Assembly: GCA_035263725.1 (NCBI GenBank)
Contig: DATFRC010000024.1
Span: 1 to 31,940, forward strand
DNA length: 31,940 bases
Origin: DASXRA01 sp035263725
Lineage (GTDB): Bacteria; Actinomycetota; Actinomycetes; Mycobacteriales; Jatrophihabitantaceae
Direction: 5' to 3'
Below are positions 1 to 8,800 of the stretch, one piece after another. How positions within the stretch are numbered: the first letter of the stretch is position 1; each line of letters opens with the position of its first letter. A program made the position numbers and the translations under genes. The notes beneath the pieces are model-generated. The model saw nothing but the letters and a program-made list of their open reading frames with translations, did no database searches and was not told the origin of the DNA.

Positions 1-1
1 C

Positions 2-1417
2 AACGATGTGGTGCTGGTCTTGCGGCGGGCCGGGACGCCGCTGGATGCGGACCCCGAGCGCTGGTCACCGGGGCTGGCGCAACAGGCCTGGCACACGCTC
101 GAGACGCTGCACGGTGCGGGCATCGCGCACGGACAAGTCGACGCGACCCACCTCGTGCTGCACGGAATCGACATGGGACTGGCCGACTTCCGTGGTGCGG
201 TGATCACCCCCGGAGCGGACCGGCTGGCGACTGACCGAGCACAGCTACTGGTGACCGCCGCGCTCGCGCTCGATATGGATATCGCGCTGTCTACAGCCCT
301 CGATGCGCTCGGCGCGGATGCGCTCACCGAGACGCTGCCGTACGTGCAGATGCCGGCGCTCACTGTTGCCCAACGCAGCGCGGTACGGAAGTCCGGGCTC
401 GACCTGGACCGGCTGCGCAACGAGGCCGCCGACCAGGCCGGGATCACCGTGCCAGAACTGCAGCGGTTGCGCCGCGTCAGCCTGCGATCGGTGCTGCAAG
501 TGATTTTGCTCGTCGTCGCCTTCGCTGCGTTGGCCGCCGGGCTCACGGACATCGACTTCGACCTGCTCGCCGAACAGGTCCGCAATGCCACCTGGTGGCT
601 GGTGATCGCCGCGGCAATCATCGCGCAGCTGCCGCGGCTGACCAGTGCAATCTCGGTTATCGGTGCGTCGCCTACCCCCTTACCACTTCGGCCGGTGTAC
701 GCGCTTCAACTGGCCACCTCCTACATCTCCCTGGCCGTACCGGCGACTGCGGCCCGGGTCGCCGTGAACATTCGCTTCTTTCAGCGGCACGGGCTGCGCC
801 CCGGGACGGCCCTGGCTGTCGGTGCGCTGGATGGCTTTGCCCAGTTCGTCGTCCAGGTACTGCTCTTGCTAGGCATCCTGGTGTTCACTCCGGCGACCCT
901 GCACCTTGATCTGTCCGGCTCCGTTCCGAGCGGGTTGTCCCTGCTCGTGTTGGTGGTGGTACTGGCGGGTGTGGCGGCGCTGATCACGTTGGCTCTCGTG
1001 CCGAAGTGGCGGCGGGCGATCTTCACCTGGGTCCGCACCCTCGTAACGGAGGCCGTTCATGCCGTCAATGGGCTGGACTCGCCGCGGCGCCTGCTGCTTC
1101 TGCTCGGCGGCAACCTCGCGACGGAGCTGTTGTTCGCGTTCGCCCTGCAAACCTTCGCCCGGGCGCTCGGCTATCAGGTGGGTTTGGCCGAGGTATTACT
1201 GATCAACATCAGCGTGTCGCTTCTGTCCGGTGTGCTGCCCGTGCCGGGCGGTATCGGCGTGGTGGAGGGCGGCTTGACGTTCGGCCTCGTGCGTGCCGGG
1301 ATACCCGAGGAGGCGGCCTTCGCGATCGTGTTGCTGTACCGGCTGGCGACCTTCTACCTGCCGCCCATATGGGGCTTCTTCGCCCTGCGGTGGCTGGAGC
1401 GAACCAACCAGCTCTGA
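2..1417 (+). CDS. Pseudokinase / lysylphosphatidylglycerol-synthase-type membrane protein (C-terminal part, 5' truncated by window)
   Basis: The frame is open to the left edge, so the true start lies outside the window. The first ~150 visible residues resemble the C-lobe of a kinase-like fold: GIAHGQVDATHLVL looks like a degraded catalytic loop and GLADFRGA like a DFG-type motif, but the usual HxD...N set is not intact, so I read it as a pseudokinase. From about residue 160 a hydrophobic region of roughly seven membrane segments follows and ends with LPVPGGIGVVEG, the signature of the UPF0104/LPG_synthase_TM family. Relatives are integral membrane proteins of the MprF/AglD flippase-like group. 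No lysyl-transferase domain follows, so lysinylation of lipids is not indicated. The family is secure; substrate and the role of the kinase-like part are unknown. It is convergent with the next gene. Confidence 0.85.
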   Translation, partial: NDVVLVLRRAGTPLDADPERWSPGLAQQAWHTLETLHGAGIAHGQVDATHLVLHGIDMGLADFRGAVITPGADRLATDRAQLLVTAALALDMDIALSTALDALGADALTETLPYVQMPALTVAQRSAVRKSGLDLDRLRNEAADQAGITVPELQRLRRVSLRSVLQVILLVVAFAALAAGLTDIDFDLLAEQVRNATWWLVIAAAIIAQLPRLTSAISVIGASPTPLPLRPVYALQLATSYISLAVPATAARVAVNIRFFQRHGLRPGTALAVGALDGFAQFVVQVLLLLGILVFTPATLHLDLSGSVPSGLSLLVLVVVLAGVAALITLALVPKWRRAIFTWVRTLVTEAVHAVNGLDSPRRLLLLLGGNLATELLFAFALQTFARALGYQVGLAEVLLINISVSLLSGVLPVPGGIGVVEGGLTFGLVRAGIPEEAAFAIVLLYRLATFYLPPIWGFFALRWLERTNQL

Positions 1418-1461
1418 TTGCGGACGGGTGTCCGGTCATCAGTCAGCGGTCGCGTGTCCTG

Positions 1462-1767
1462 TCAGCGTGTCGGTTCGATGGGCTGGCGCGCATCGGCGGC
1501 GAAGAACTCAACGCGTCCGCGCACGCCGATCGTGACATCGAGGATCTTGTCGCCGAGCAGACCGATCGCCGCTGCATCGAGGAACACGCGCGCGCCATAA
1601 GCCGCAACCACCACCGTGTCCCCGGGTGCCGGCACTCTGGCGAGACGAACCTTCAGCGAACGCGCGGATGGGGACCACGCGATGCGCAGCCCGGCGTGGT
1701 CAGGAGCCTTCAACCGTTCGAGGAGATGCCGAATGGCTGCCGCGGCGAAGTCGGTCACGGTCAGCAT
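1462..1767 (-). CDS. HesB/IscA-like small protein lacking cysteines
   Basis: 101 residues, ATG start, preceded by a good ribosome binding site (GAGGAGG read on the minus strand, about 1776-1782). The N-terminus (MLTVTDFAAAAIRHLLE...AGLRI) and the later GARVFLDAAAIGLL segment fit the HesB/IscA beta-rich fold of iron-sulphur scaffold and carrier proteins. There is no cysteine anywhere in the protein, so the three ligands used by A-type carriers are missing. Cysteine-free homologues of this kind occur in actinobacteria and their function is not known to me. It should not be assumed to bind an Fe-S cluster. The gene stands alone, convergent with the upstream membrane protein gene. Confidence 0.75.
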   Translation of the reverse strand: MLTVTDFAAAAIRHLLERLKAPDHAGLRIAWSPSARSLKVRLARVPAPGDTVVVAAYGARVFLDAAAIGLLGDKILDVTIGVRGRVEFFAADARQPIEPTR

Positions 1768-2419
1768 GTCGATTCCTCCTCGAGCACCCTTCTCGGGTGG
1801 CGGGCCGACGGTCGGCGCCCGGTTTGTCCGTCGTTGCTGCGTGGCAGTGCGTAGGGATGGTTCCCCGGATCCGGCCTGTCACGTCGGCCTCGGCGGGGCA
1901 GCGAATGGAGGTGGCGGTAGCTGGACGGCAGCCCCCGACGGGTGGTCGCCTTCACCGTCGGGGGCTGCTTCGCCCCATAGTTGGCAGCTACGCTGTGCAT
2001 CAACTGAGAGCAAACCCTGTAGTAGATAGGAGCGCGCTGCTCGACACACTCCAATCTTACATGCGAGGTTTCGGGCGGGGTCTCAAATCGAGCAACGGCT
2101 CGGGCGCGAGCGTCACAGCGTCGTGTCGCCGAGAAAGGCGACCTGATCATCTGGGCGAGCTGCGCAGCTTCGGCAGCGTCAACGACCCATAGATATGTGA
2201 CGTATCAGCGGCTTCCGAGGTTCCTGTCGGCACGACATCTGGGAAGTGAGTGCCATCATCCGGAGCTGCGACGTGGCGACGATCACGCCCGGCTGGGTTC
2301 GCAGGACTCATTCCGGCCGGGTGAGGTCGCGCGCCGGTCCGGCCGCCGAAACTGCACGTCGTGGATGAATGGCCTCGCGATATGCGCGGCACGAACCCTG
2401 TGAGCACGAGGAGGACACC
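1768..2419. other. Gene-free stretch of about 650 bp
   Basis: No frame here shows a recognisable protein. The open frames present overlap antisense to neighbours and have arginine-rich, low-complexity translations. The stretch holds the upstream region of the HesB-like gene, a perfect hairpin at 1928-1968, a locally less GC-rich part around 1975-2070, and the leader of the DUF1269 gene. I looked for tRNA T-loops and tmRNA signatures and saw none. Confidence 0.6.
1928..1968. terminator. Perfect 14-bp hairpin, possible terminator of an unannotated transcript
   Basis: GCAGCCCCCGACGG (1928-1941) pairs exactly with CCGTCGGGGGCTGC (1955-1968) around a 13-base loop. There is no T-tract, which is usual in high-GC actinobacteria. 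No gene ends nearby on either strand, so if it is a terminator the transcript it ends is unknown. Confidence 0.5.
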
Positions 2420-2953
2420 ATGCCGATGGACACATTTATTGCGCTGGTCGGTGTATATGACAACGTCGACGACGCTGAGGCCGACTACGAGCTCGTCAAG
2501 GAGCTGCACACCAAGGCCCACCTGATCGACGCGTACGACGCGGCGGTCATCGAACGCCGGCCCGACGGCAAGGTCAAGATTGCCAAGAAGCACGAGACGC
2601 CGACACGAGCCGGCGGCGTTCTGGGCGGCGGCGTGGGCTTGGCAACTGGCCTAGTGGTGGCGCTGTTCCCGTTTGCCGCGATCGGTGGAGGGCTCCTCGC
2701 AGCGACGACCGGTGGCGGTGCGATCCTCGGTGCAGTCGCCGGTCATGCCGCGGCAGGGATGAGCCGGCACGACCTCAAGGAACTCGGCGAGCATCTCGAC
2801 GCCGGGCAGGCCGGTCTGGTCGTGGTCGGCGTGGCCGACATGCAGTCCAAGATCGAGCCGGCGATGAAGTCCGCGCACCGGATCGAAGCGCGGGAGTTGC
2901 AGGCCGACCCGGTCGCGATCGAAGCCGACGCGTCATCCGTCGCCCCTGGATGA
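2420..2953 (+). CDS. DUF1269 family membrane-associated protein
   Basis: 177 residues. The ATG at 2420 follows GAGGAGG at 2408-2414; a longer frame from 2369 has no such site. The N-terminal half is soluble (FIALVGVYDNVDDAEADYEL, then an aspartate/lysine-rich part). Residues about 70-115 are glycine/alanine-rich and hydrophobic (GGVLGGGVGLATGLVVALFP...), the glycine-zipper-like membrane segment typical of DUF1269. The C-terminal part (LKELGEHLDAGQAGLVVVGV) returns to a soluble fold. The family is widespread in actinobacteria and has been linked to general stress, but no biochemical role is established. It ends 25 bp from the convergent DUF7144 gene. Confidence 0.85.
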   Translation: MPMDTFIALVGVYDNVDDAEADYELVKELHTKAHLIDAYDAAVIERRPDGKVKIAKKHETPTRAGGVLGGGVGLATGLVVALFPFAAIGGGLLAATTGGGAILGAVAGHAAAGMSRHDLKELGEHLDAGQAGLVVVGVADMQSKIEPAMKSAHRIEARELQADPVAIEADASSVAPG

Positions 2954-2978
2954 CCCAGGGTTGACCAGGAACTGATTG

Positions 2979-3404
2979 TCAGCGGGTCGCCGCGTGCGAT
3001 GGTGCGACGGGTTCGTCCATCTCATCGACGTCGGGGCCGCCGTACACGAGGAGGGCGTACATGACGAGGATGCCAAGCCCTACGTAGATCAACGCCCACA
3101 CGGGGTAGTACGGAGCCCAAAACATCGCGGCGACGCCGCCCAGCCCCGCAACTACTACGCCGAGCCATCGACCGATCTCCGACCCGCCCAGCACCGCGTA
3201 CGCGGACACGATGTAAAGGACGCCGACCACGAGCCAGACCCAGCCGTATGTCTTCAGGCTGTGCCCGAAGACGGCGCCCTCGAGATTTTCCGGCAGCACG
3301 CCGTGATAGGTAAACGCCCAGATGCTGTCGAAAATGCGCATGACGCCGGCAACACCCAGCACTATGGCGGCGAACAGAATCCAACCCGATCCGCGCGTAG
3401 TCAT
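2979..3404 (-). CDS. DUF7144 family four-TM membrane protein (copy 1)
   Basis: 141 residues from an ATG at 3404 preceded by CAGGAG on the minus strand; an upstream extension is arginine-rich and lacks a ribosome binding site. Four hydrophobic segments are visible: ILFAAIVLGVAGVMRIFD, WVWLVVGVLYIVSAYAV, WLGVVVAGLGGVAAMFW and WALIYVGLGILVMYALLVYG. The loop WAFTYHGVLPENLEGAVFGHSLKTYGW between TM1 and TM2 is nearly identical in the next gene, and APYYPVWAL before TM4 is also shared. These match the DUF7144 family. It ends in a polar tail (DVDEMDEPVAPSHAATR) absent from the paralogue. Function unknown. Confidence 0.85.
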   Translation of the reverse strand: MTTRGSGWILFAAIVLGVAGVMRIFDSIWAFTYHGVLPENLEGAVFGHSLKTYGWVWLVVGVLYIVSAYAVLGGSEIGRWLGVVVAGLGGVAAMFWAPYYPVWALIYVGLGILVMYALLVYGGPDVDEMDEPVAPSHAATR

Positions 3405-3460
3405 GGCTCTCCTGAGCAACCTGAAGTTTGTTGCGGACGAAGCGACCGCAACGATCAGCA

Positions 3461-3479
3461 ACCGATTGCCGACCGATTG
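3461..3479. repeat. Direct repeat ACCGATTG x2 upstream of the DUF7144 gene
   Basis: ACCGATTG occurs at 3461-3468 and 3472-3479, an 11-bp period, about 60 bp upstream of the start of the first DUF7144 gene. The one-helical-turn spacing would suit a direct-repeat operator, but the repeat is short. Confidence 0.3.
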
Positions 3480-3565
3480 AACCCGGCTACCGACTGATGA
3501 CCAAGGTGCCCCGGACGCCGCAGAACGGCATCCTCCTCGCAGAATGAAGTCGGAGGATCGGGGGC

Positions 3566-3946
3566 CTATGCATAGTCCCTGCCGCCGTGGGCCACGAGTG
3601 CGTAGATGATGCCGCCGCCGATCGCGATGTACGTGAGCGACCACACCGGGTAGTAGGGCATCCACCAGATTGCACTGATCGCCGCGATCGCGCCGGCGGC
3701 GACGCCGATCCATCGTGCGACCTGCGATCTACCGAAGAGCAGGCCTCCGCACACGACGAGCACCACCGCTACCACGAGGTATATCCAGCCATAGGTCTTG
3801 AGGCTGTGCCCGAAGATCGCGTCCTCCAGATTCTCTGGTAGCACGCCGTGATAGTTGAACGCCCAGATCGCGTCGAAGACCCGCATGATGCCCGCCGTGA
3901 TCAACGCGATCGCGGCAAACGTCACCCACCCTTCACCGCGCCTCAT
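3566..3946 (-). CDS. DUF7144 family four-TM membrane protein (copy 2)
   Basis: 126 residues. The start at 3946 (MRRGEGWVTF) is chosen because GGAG lies about 7 bases upstream and it matches the N-terminus of the paralogue; a frame from 4006 adds 20 residues with no family match. Four membrane segments are predicted, with the shared loop WAFNYHGVLPENLED...FGHSLKTYGW and the PYYPVWSL motif before TM4. The two copies lie in tandem with about 160 bp between them, so they probably arose by duplication. The conserved YHGVLPENLE loop and GHSLKTYGW are the likely functional parts. No role is known. Confidence 0.85.
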   Translation of the reverse strand: MRRGEGWVTFAAIALITAGIMRVFDAIWAFNYHGVLPENLEDAIFGHSLKTYGWIYLVVAVVLVVCGGLLFGRSQVARWIGVAAGAIAAISAIWWMPYYPVWSLTYIAIGGGIIYALVAHGGRDYA

Positions 3947-4065
3947 CGCATCTCCGTTCTTTGATCCGATACTTGGGAATGCCAGTTTGTGGGACCGGCA
4001 GATCAAAACTCGCGCAATCCCCGGAACTTTGCACCACCCGAGCAGGGTGAGAGTCGACCGCCGGG

Positions 4066-5703
4066 TCAGGGTGCTCGATCGGAGAGGACTCTGCGGGAAG
4101 AGCCCGGTTGTTCGGTGGGAATGCGTCGGGAGAAGAACAGCCCGATCAGTGCGATGAGCGCCAAGGCGGCGAGCGCCACACGAAGGCCATCCAGGCGGGC
4201 TTGTTGGTTTTCGTGAAGAACTGCCTGCGTTACTTCCTCACTTGCGCCGGCTTTCGCAAGCGCCTTTCCGAGATCGGCATCAGAGATGAACGGGATGCCG
4301 CCCGCGAGTTCGACGTTGGCCTGAGCGCTCACCTGTGCTGGCACCGCGGGGTTCTCCTCGATCCCATGCAGGAAGGACGCGGTCAGGGCCGCGATCAGTA
4401 GCGAACCGGCCAGCGCCGTCCCGATCGAGGCGCCGAGATTGGTCGCCGTGTTCTGCAATCCGCCCACGGCGGGGCTCTCGTCGTCCGGGACGGCGGAGAC
4501 CGTGACACTTCCGAGCTGCGAGGCCAGGGCGCCGATCCCAAGTCCGGCCAGCAGGAGCGGGACGGTCACGATCTCGGCGTCAGCGTGCGCATCCATGGCG
4601 ACGAGTAGCCAAAGGATTCCGCCGAACATCGCCAGCAGGCCCAGGCGCACGACGAGCCGGGGCGAGACATCCGGAAAGAACCGCGGGATGCCGGCCGCCG
4701 CGAGCAGCAGCGTTATCGACAACGGAATGATCCTGACGCCGGTGTCGATCGCCGACAGCCCCAGTGCGATCGACAGGTATAGCGGAATGGTGAAGAACAG
4801 GCCGGCCTGGATCAGGAACTGGAAAAAGAACATCACCAGGCCGCCGCTGAACTGCCGATTGGCGAGCATCGACAGCCGCACGAGCGGCTCGCGGCGCCGC
4901 CTCTCGACATGGCGCTCCCACATGGTGAACAACCACAGCACGAGCACCCCGCCGAAGATCAGGACGATCGTCGGAGAGAGCCCAATGACCTTGGGGGCGC
5001 CGGGCTTCGCCAGAACCCAGCCCCATTCGCTCGAACGCAGCACGCCGTAAACCGCCAGCCCCAGCCCAGCGGCGGAGAGCACCGCACCGATCAGGTCGAG
5101 CTGCGGTCGCGTCTCGACCGGTGCATCCTGCACGCGCCGTGCGACGGCCAGGATGGCGAGGACGATCACGACCTCACCGACGAAGACGTACCGCCACGAG
5201 GCGTAGGTGGTCGCGATGCCGCCGATGAGCGGACCCACGGCCACCGCGATCGCCCCTGCGGCCATCACCAGCCCGTACGCTCGCGGGCGGCCCTCGGCCG
5301 GGAAGTTGCTGGCAACCAGCGCGACAATCGCCGGAAGAATCAACGCGGCGCCGATCCCTTCAAGGACCGACCAGCCGACGATGAGGACGGCGAGGTTCTG
5401 CGCGAGAGCGGTTGTCAGCGAGCCGGCGCCGTAAATCAGGCATCCGATCGAGAACGCGCGGCGCCGGCCGATCAGCGAGCCGACCTTGCCGCCCGGGATC
5501 ATCAGCATCGCCATCACCAGCGTGTACAGGGTGATCGCCGACTGGATCCCGGTCACTGTCGTGCCGACGTCCTTCGCGACGGTAGCGATCGACACGTTCA
5601 TCACCGAACTGTCGAGCGTCATCACGAACTGTCCCGACGCGAGCGTGAGCAGGACGAGTCCGGTGCCTTGCGCGGCGGCGGAAGCAGCCCCCCGGCGTGC
5701 CAT
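4066..5703 (-). CDS. MFS transporter, DHA2-type (14 TM), drug/proton antiporter family
   Basis: 545 residues from the ATG at 5703; an ATG at 5721 is also possible and neither has a strong ribosome binding site. The protein starts in a membrane segment (GLVLLTLASGQFVMTLDSSVMNVS), with the LDSSVMNVS motif typical of DHA2 exporters at the end of TM1. A motif-A variant (GGKVGSLIGRRR) follows between TM2 and TM3, and GPLIGGIATTYASWRYVF in TM5 is the antiporter motif C region. Two extra central segments and the length fit 14 TM helices. A polar stretch before the last helix (about residues 455-510) is extracytoplasmic. Substrate is unknown. It is divergent from the GH92 gene across 190 bp. Confidence 0.85.
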   Translation of the reverse strand: MARRGAASAAAQGTGLVLLTLASGQFVMTLDSSVMNVSIATVAKDVGTTVTGIQSAITLYTLVMAMLMIPGGKVGSLIGRRRAFSIGCLIYGAGSLTTALAQNLAVLIVGWSVLEGIGAALILPAIVALVASNFPAEGRPRAYGLVMAAGAIAVAVGPLIGGIATTYASWRYVFVGEVVIVLAILAVARRVQDAPVETRPQLDLIGAVLSAAGLGLAVYGVLRSSEWGWVLAKPGAPKVIGLSPTIVLIFGGVLVLWLFTMWERHVERRRREPLVRLSMLANRQFSGGLVMFFFQFLIQAGLFFTIPLYLSIALGLSAIDTGVRIIPLSITLLLAAAGIPRFFPDVSPRLVVRLGLLAMFGGILWLLVAMDAHADAEIVTVPLLLAGLGIGALASQLGSVTVSAVPDDESPAVGGLQNTATNLGASIGTALAGSLLIAALTASFLHGIEENPAVPAQVSAQANVELAGGIPFISDADLGKALAKAGASEEVTQAVLHENQQARLDGLRVALAALALIALIGLFFSRRIPTEQPGSSRRVLSDRAP

Positions 5704-5777
5704 GCCAGCACGATAAGGCATGCCGCCTGGGAGGCAGCCGCCGATCAGGCCGCTTTGTTTGCGTGGTGGGGCCGCGT

Positions 5778-5816
5778 TCCGACAACGTTGACAGACATTG
5801 CTGGCTCTGCTGGAAT
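5778..5816 (+). promoter_or_regulatory. Candidate promoter with overlapping LacI-like palindrome, upstream of GH92
   Basis: TTGACA (5788-5793) is 17 bp from TGGAAT (5811-5816), giving a plausible -35/-10 pair about 80 bp before the GH92 start. The -35 is embedded in an imperfect palindrome TCCGACAAC|GTTGACAGA (5778-5795), with 7 of 9 positions symmetric about a central CG. That is the layout of LacI-family operators, which often regulate glycoside-hydrolase genes. Seen by eye only. Confidence 0.4.
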
Positions 5817-5894
5817 CCACAGCCAATGGTCCCGGGGCCGGCCGTTCCATGCTTCGCGCCGCCCGGGACAGCCGCGACGCGAAAGGGTGTCGAC

Positions 5895-8800
5895 ATGCGT
5901 TTCTCCCGTCAGCGGGCCACATCGCCAGGGTCGTATCGAGGCGCGCGCCGGGTCGGCACCGGCATCGGGGCACTTGTCCTGATCGGTGCCGTTGTGAGTG
6001 CACCGCCCGCCGCAGCGGCGGCGCCCCTCGCGGCAGGCGACTTCAGCTCGTCATTCGAGACCGCTGATGCGCAACCGGCCACGACGACGGTCGAGCTGGA
6101 TGCGAACGGCAACCCGATCCAGGGCAACCTCAGCGGCACGGCGCCCAGCGGCCTGCCCGGCAGTCTGCTCTCGCAGGTCACGGCGGTGACCGCGAGTGCC
6201 GAGAACCCGCCGAACGAGGTCGCCGCGAACCTCAAGGATGGCAACCCGTCGACCAAGTGGCTGGCGTTCGCGCCGACCGGCTGGATCGTCTACCAACTCG
6301 CCGCGCCGGCGGCCGTCAAGGTGTACTCGCTGACCTCCGCCAACGACTCGCCCGGTCGCGATCCGAAGAACTGGACGCTGCAGGGCTCGAACGACGGCTC
6401 GACCTGGAGCGACGTCGACACCCGGACCGGGCAGACGTTCAGCGGCCGCTTCGTCACGAACAAGTACACGGTCTCGAACTCGACGGCCTACGGCTACTAC
6501 CGGCTCAACATCACCGCAAACTCCGGCGACGGGCTGACTCAGCTCGCCGACTGGGACATCTCCGACGGCTCGAACACGGTGCCGCCGCCGACGCCGATGG
6601 TGACGGCTGTCGGTACCGGCCCGATCAGCGGCTACAACATGAAGCCCGCGGCCGGCTTCACCGGTTTGCATTCGCTGCGCTACTCCGGCGGCGCCCGCGC
6701 AGACGGCCGCTCGTTCGCCACGAACAAGCTCTACGACGTCGATATCCCGGTCGGCGACCACAGCCGCCTGTCGTACAAGATCTTCCCCGAGTTCACCGGC
6801 CAAGACACGCAGTACCCGTCCACGTATGCGGCCGTCGATTTGCATTTCACCGATGGCACCTACCTGAGCGCTCTCGCACCGGTCGACCAGCACGGTTATG
6901 CGTTGACGGCCAGTGGACAGGGCGACTCGAAGGTGCTCTACGCCGACCAGTGGAACTACGTCCAGTCGGATATCGGCGCCGTCGCCAACGGCAAGACGAT
7001 CGACCGGATACTGCTCGCCTATGACGATCCGGGCGCGAAGGCAGCTACGCGCTTCCAGGGCTGGATCGACGATCTCAGCATCGCGGGTGCACCCACCGCA
7101 ATCGACGGCTCGAGCCTGACGAACTACGTCGACACCCGCCGGGGCACCAACGCGTCCGGCTCGTTCTCGCGGGGCAACAACCTGCCCATTACCGCGCTGC
7201 CGAACGGGTTCAACTTCTTCACCCCTGTGACGGACGCACAATCCAACTCGTGGGAGTACTACTACCAGCAGGCCAACAACGCAGCGAACCTGCCGATGCT
7301 GCAAGGGCTTGGCATCTCCCACGAGCCGAGTCCGTGGATGGGCGACCGCAACCAGATGTCGGTGATGCCGGTGCCGCAAGGGGGTCGGCTGACCGGTTCA
7401 CCGAGCAACCGGGCGCTCGCGTTCAGCCACGACACGGAGATCGCACAGCCCGACTACTACCGCGTCGTCCTGCAGGGCGGGCTGGTGGCGGAGATGACGC
7501 CGACCGACCATGCCGGCGTCATGCGGTTCACGTTCCCGTCCGGCCAGACAAGCGGCAGCTTGGTCTTCTTCAACGGGACGTTCACGATAGGCCCCGGCAA
7601 CACGATGACCGGCTGGGTCGACAACGGCAGCGGTCTGTCGGCCGGTCGCAGCCGGATGTTCGTCGCTGCAACGTTCGACCGGGCGCCCACGGCGACCACG
7701 GCAACGTCGGCGACGTTCGACACCTCGACGAGTTCCCAGGTGACATTGCGGATTGCCACGTCGTTCCTGTCCCTCGATCAGGCGCAGCACAACCTCGATC
7801 TCGAGGTCGCCGGAAAGTCGTTCGACGACGTCCGCGCCTCGGCGCGGGCCGCGTGGAACGACCGGCTCGGCCGGATTTCCGTGCAGGGCGCGAGCGAGAC
7901 GCAGCTGGTGACGCTGTACTCGAACCTGTACCGGATGAACCTCTACCCCAACTCGCAGTCGGAGAACACCGGCACCGCTGCCGCGCCGCACTGGCAGTAC
8001 GCCAGCCCGGTATCGGATCCGGTCGGCCAGTCCAGCGCGACACACACCGGTGCGAAGATCGTCGACGGCCTGATCTACGTCAACAACGGGTTCTGGGACA
8101 CCTATCGCACGGTGTGGCCGGCCTATTCGCTGCTGTACCCGGACGTCGCGGCGCGGATCGCGGACGGGTTCGTTCAGCAGTACCGCGACGGCGGGTGGAT
8201 CGCCCGCTGGTCGTCCCCCGGCTACGCGGACCTGATGACCGGCACGAGCGCGGACGTCGCGATGGCCGAGGCCTACCTCAACGGCGTCCAGCTACCGGAT
8301 GTCGTCAGTGCCTACAACGCCGCTGTCCGCGACGCGACGGACGCGTCGGGACGCAGCGAGGTCGGCCGCAAGGGGATCGAGACGTCGCTGTTCCTCGGAT
8401 ACACGTCGACCAACACCGCGGAGTCTGTGTCCTGGGGCCTCGACGGCTTTATCAACGACTTCGGCATCGGCAACCTCGGCGCTGCGCTCTCGAAAGATCA
8501 GAGCTTCTCTCCGGCGCAGCGCAAGCAGTTCCGGGAGGAGTCGACGTACTTCCTGCAGCGCGCCCAGAACTACGTGAACATCTTCGACCCGACGCAGAAG
8601 TTCTTCGAAGGACGCGATGCCGCGGGCAACGTCATGGTCCAGGACCCGACCGTGTGGGGCGGCCCGTACACGGAGACCGACGGCTGGAACTTCGCGTTCA
8701 CGGTCCCGCAGGACGGCAAGGGGCTGGCGAACCTCTACGGCGGCCGCCAGGCGCTCCAGGACAAGCTGGACCAGTTCTTCGCCACACCTGAGAACGCCGA

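Noticed and set aside
1761..2150. Minus-strand open frame of 129 codons upstream of the HesB-like gene
   Set aside because: Arginine/proline-rich, no ribosome binding site, contains the perfect hairpin, and overlaps the HesB-like start region.
2296..2325. GGTT...GGGTGA as a SigB/SigF-type promoter for the DUF1269 gene
   Set aside because: Such short GC-rich matches are frequent here and the -10 lacks the expected GGGTAT ending.
4909..5982. Long plus-strand frame opposite the first MFS gene
   Set aside because: Charged, repetitive translation with no domain; shadow of the transporter, which has clear TM segments and motifs.
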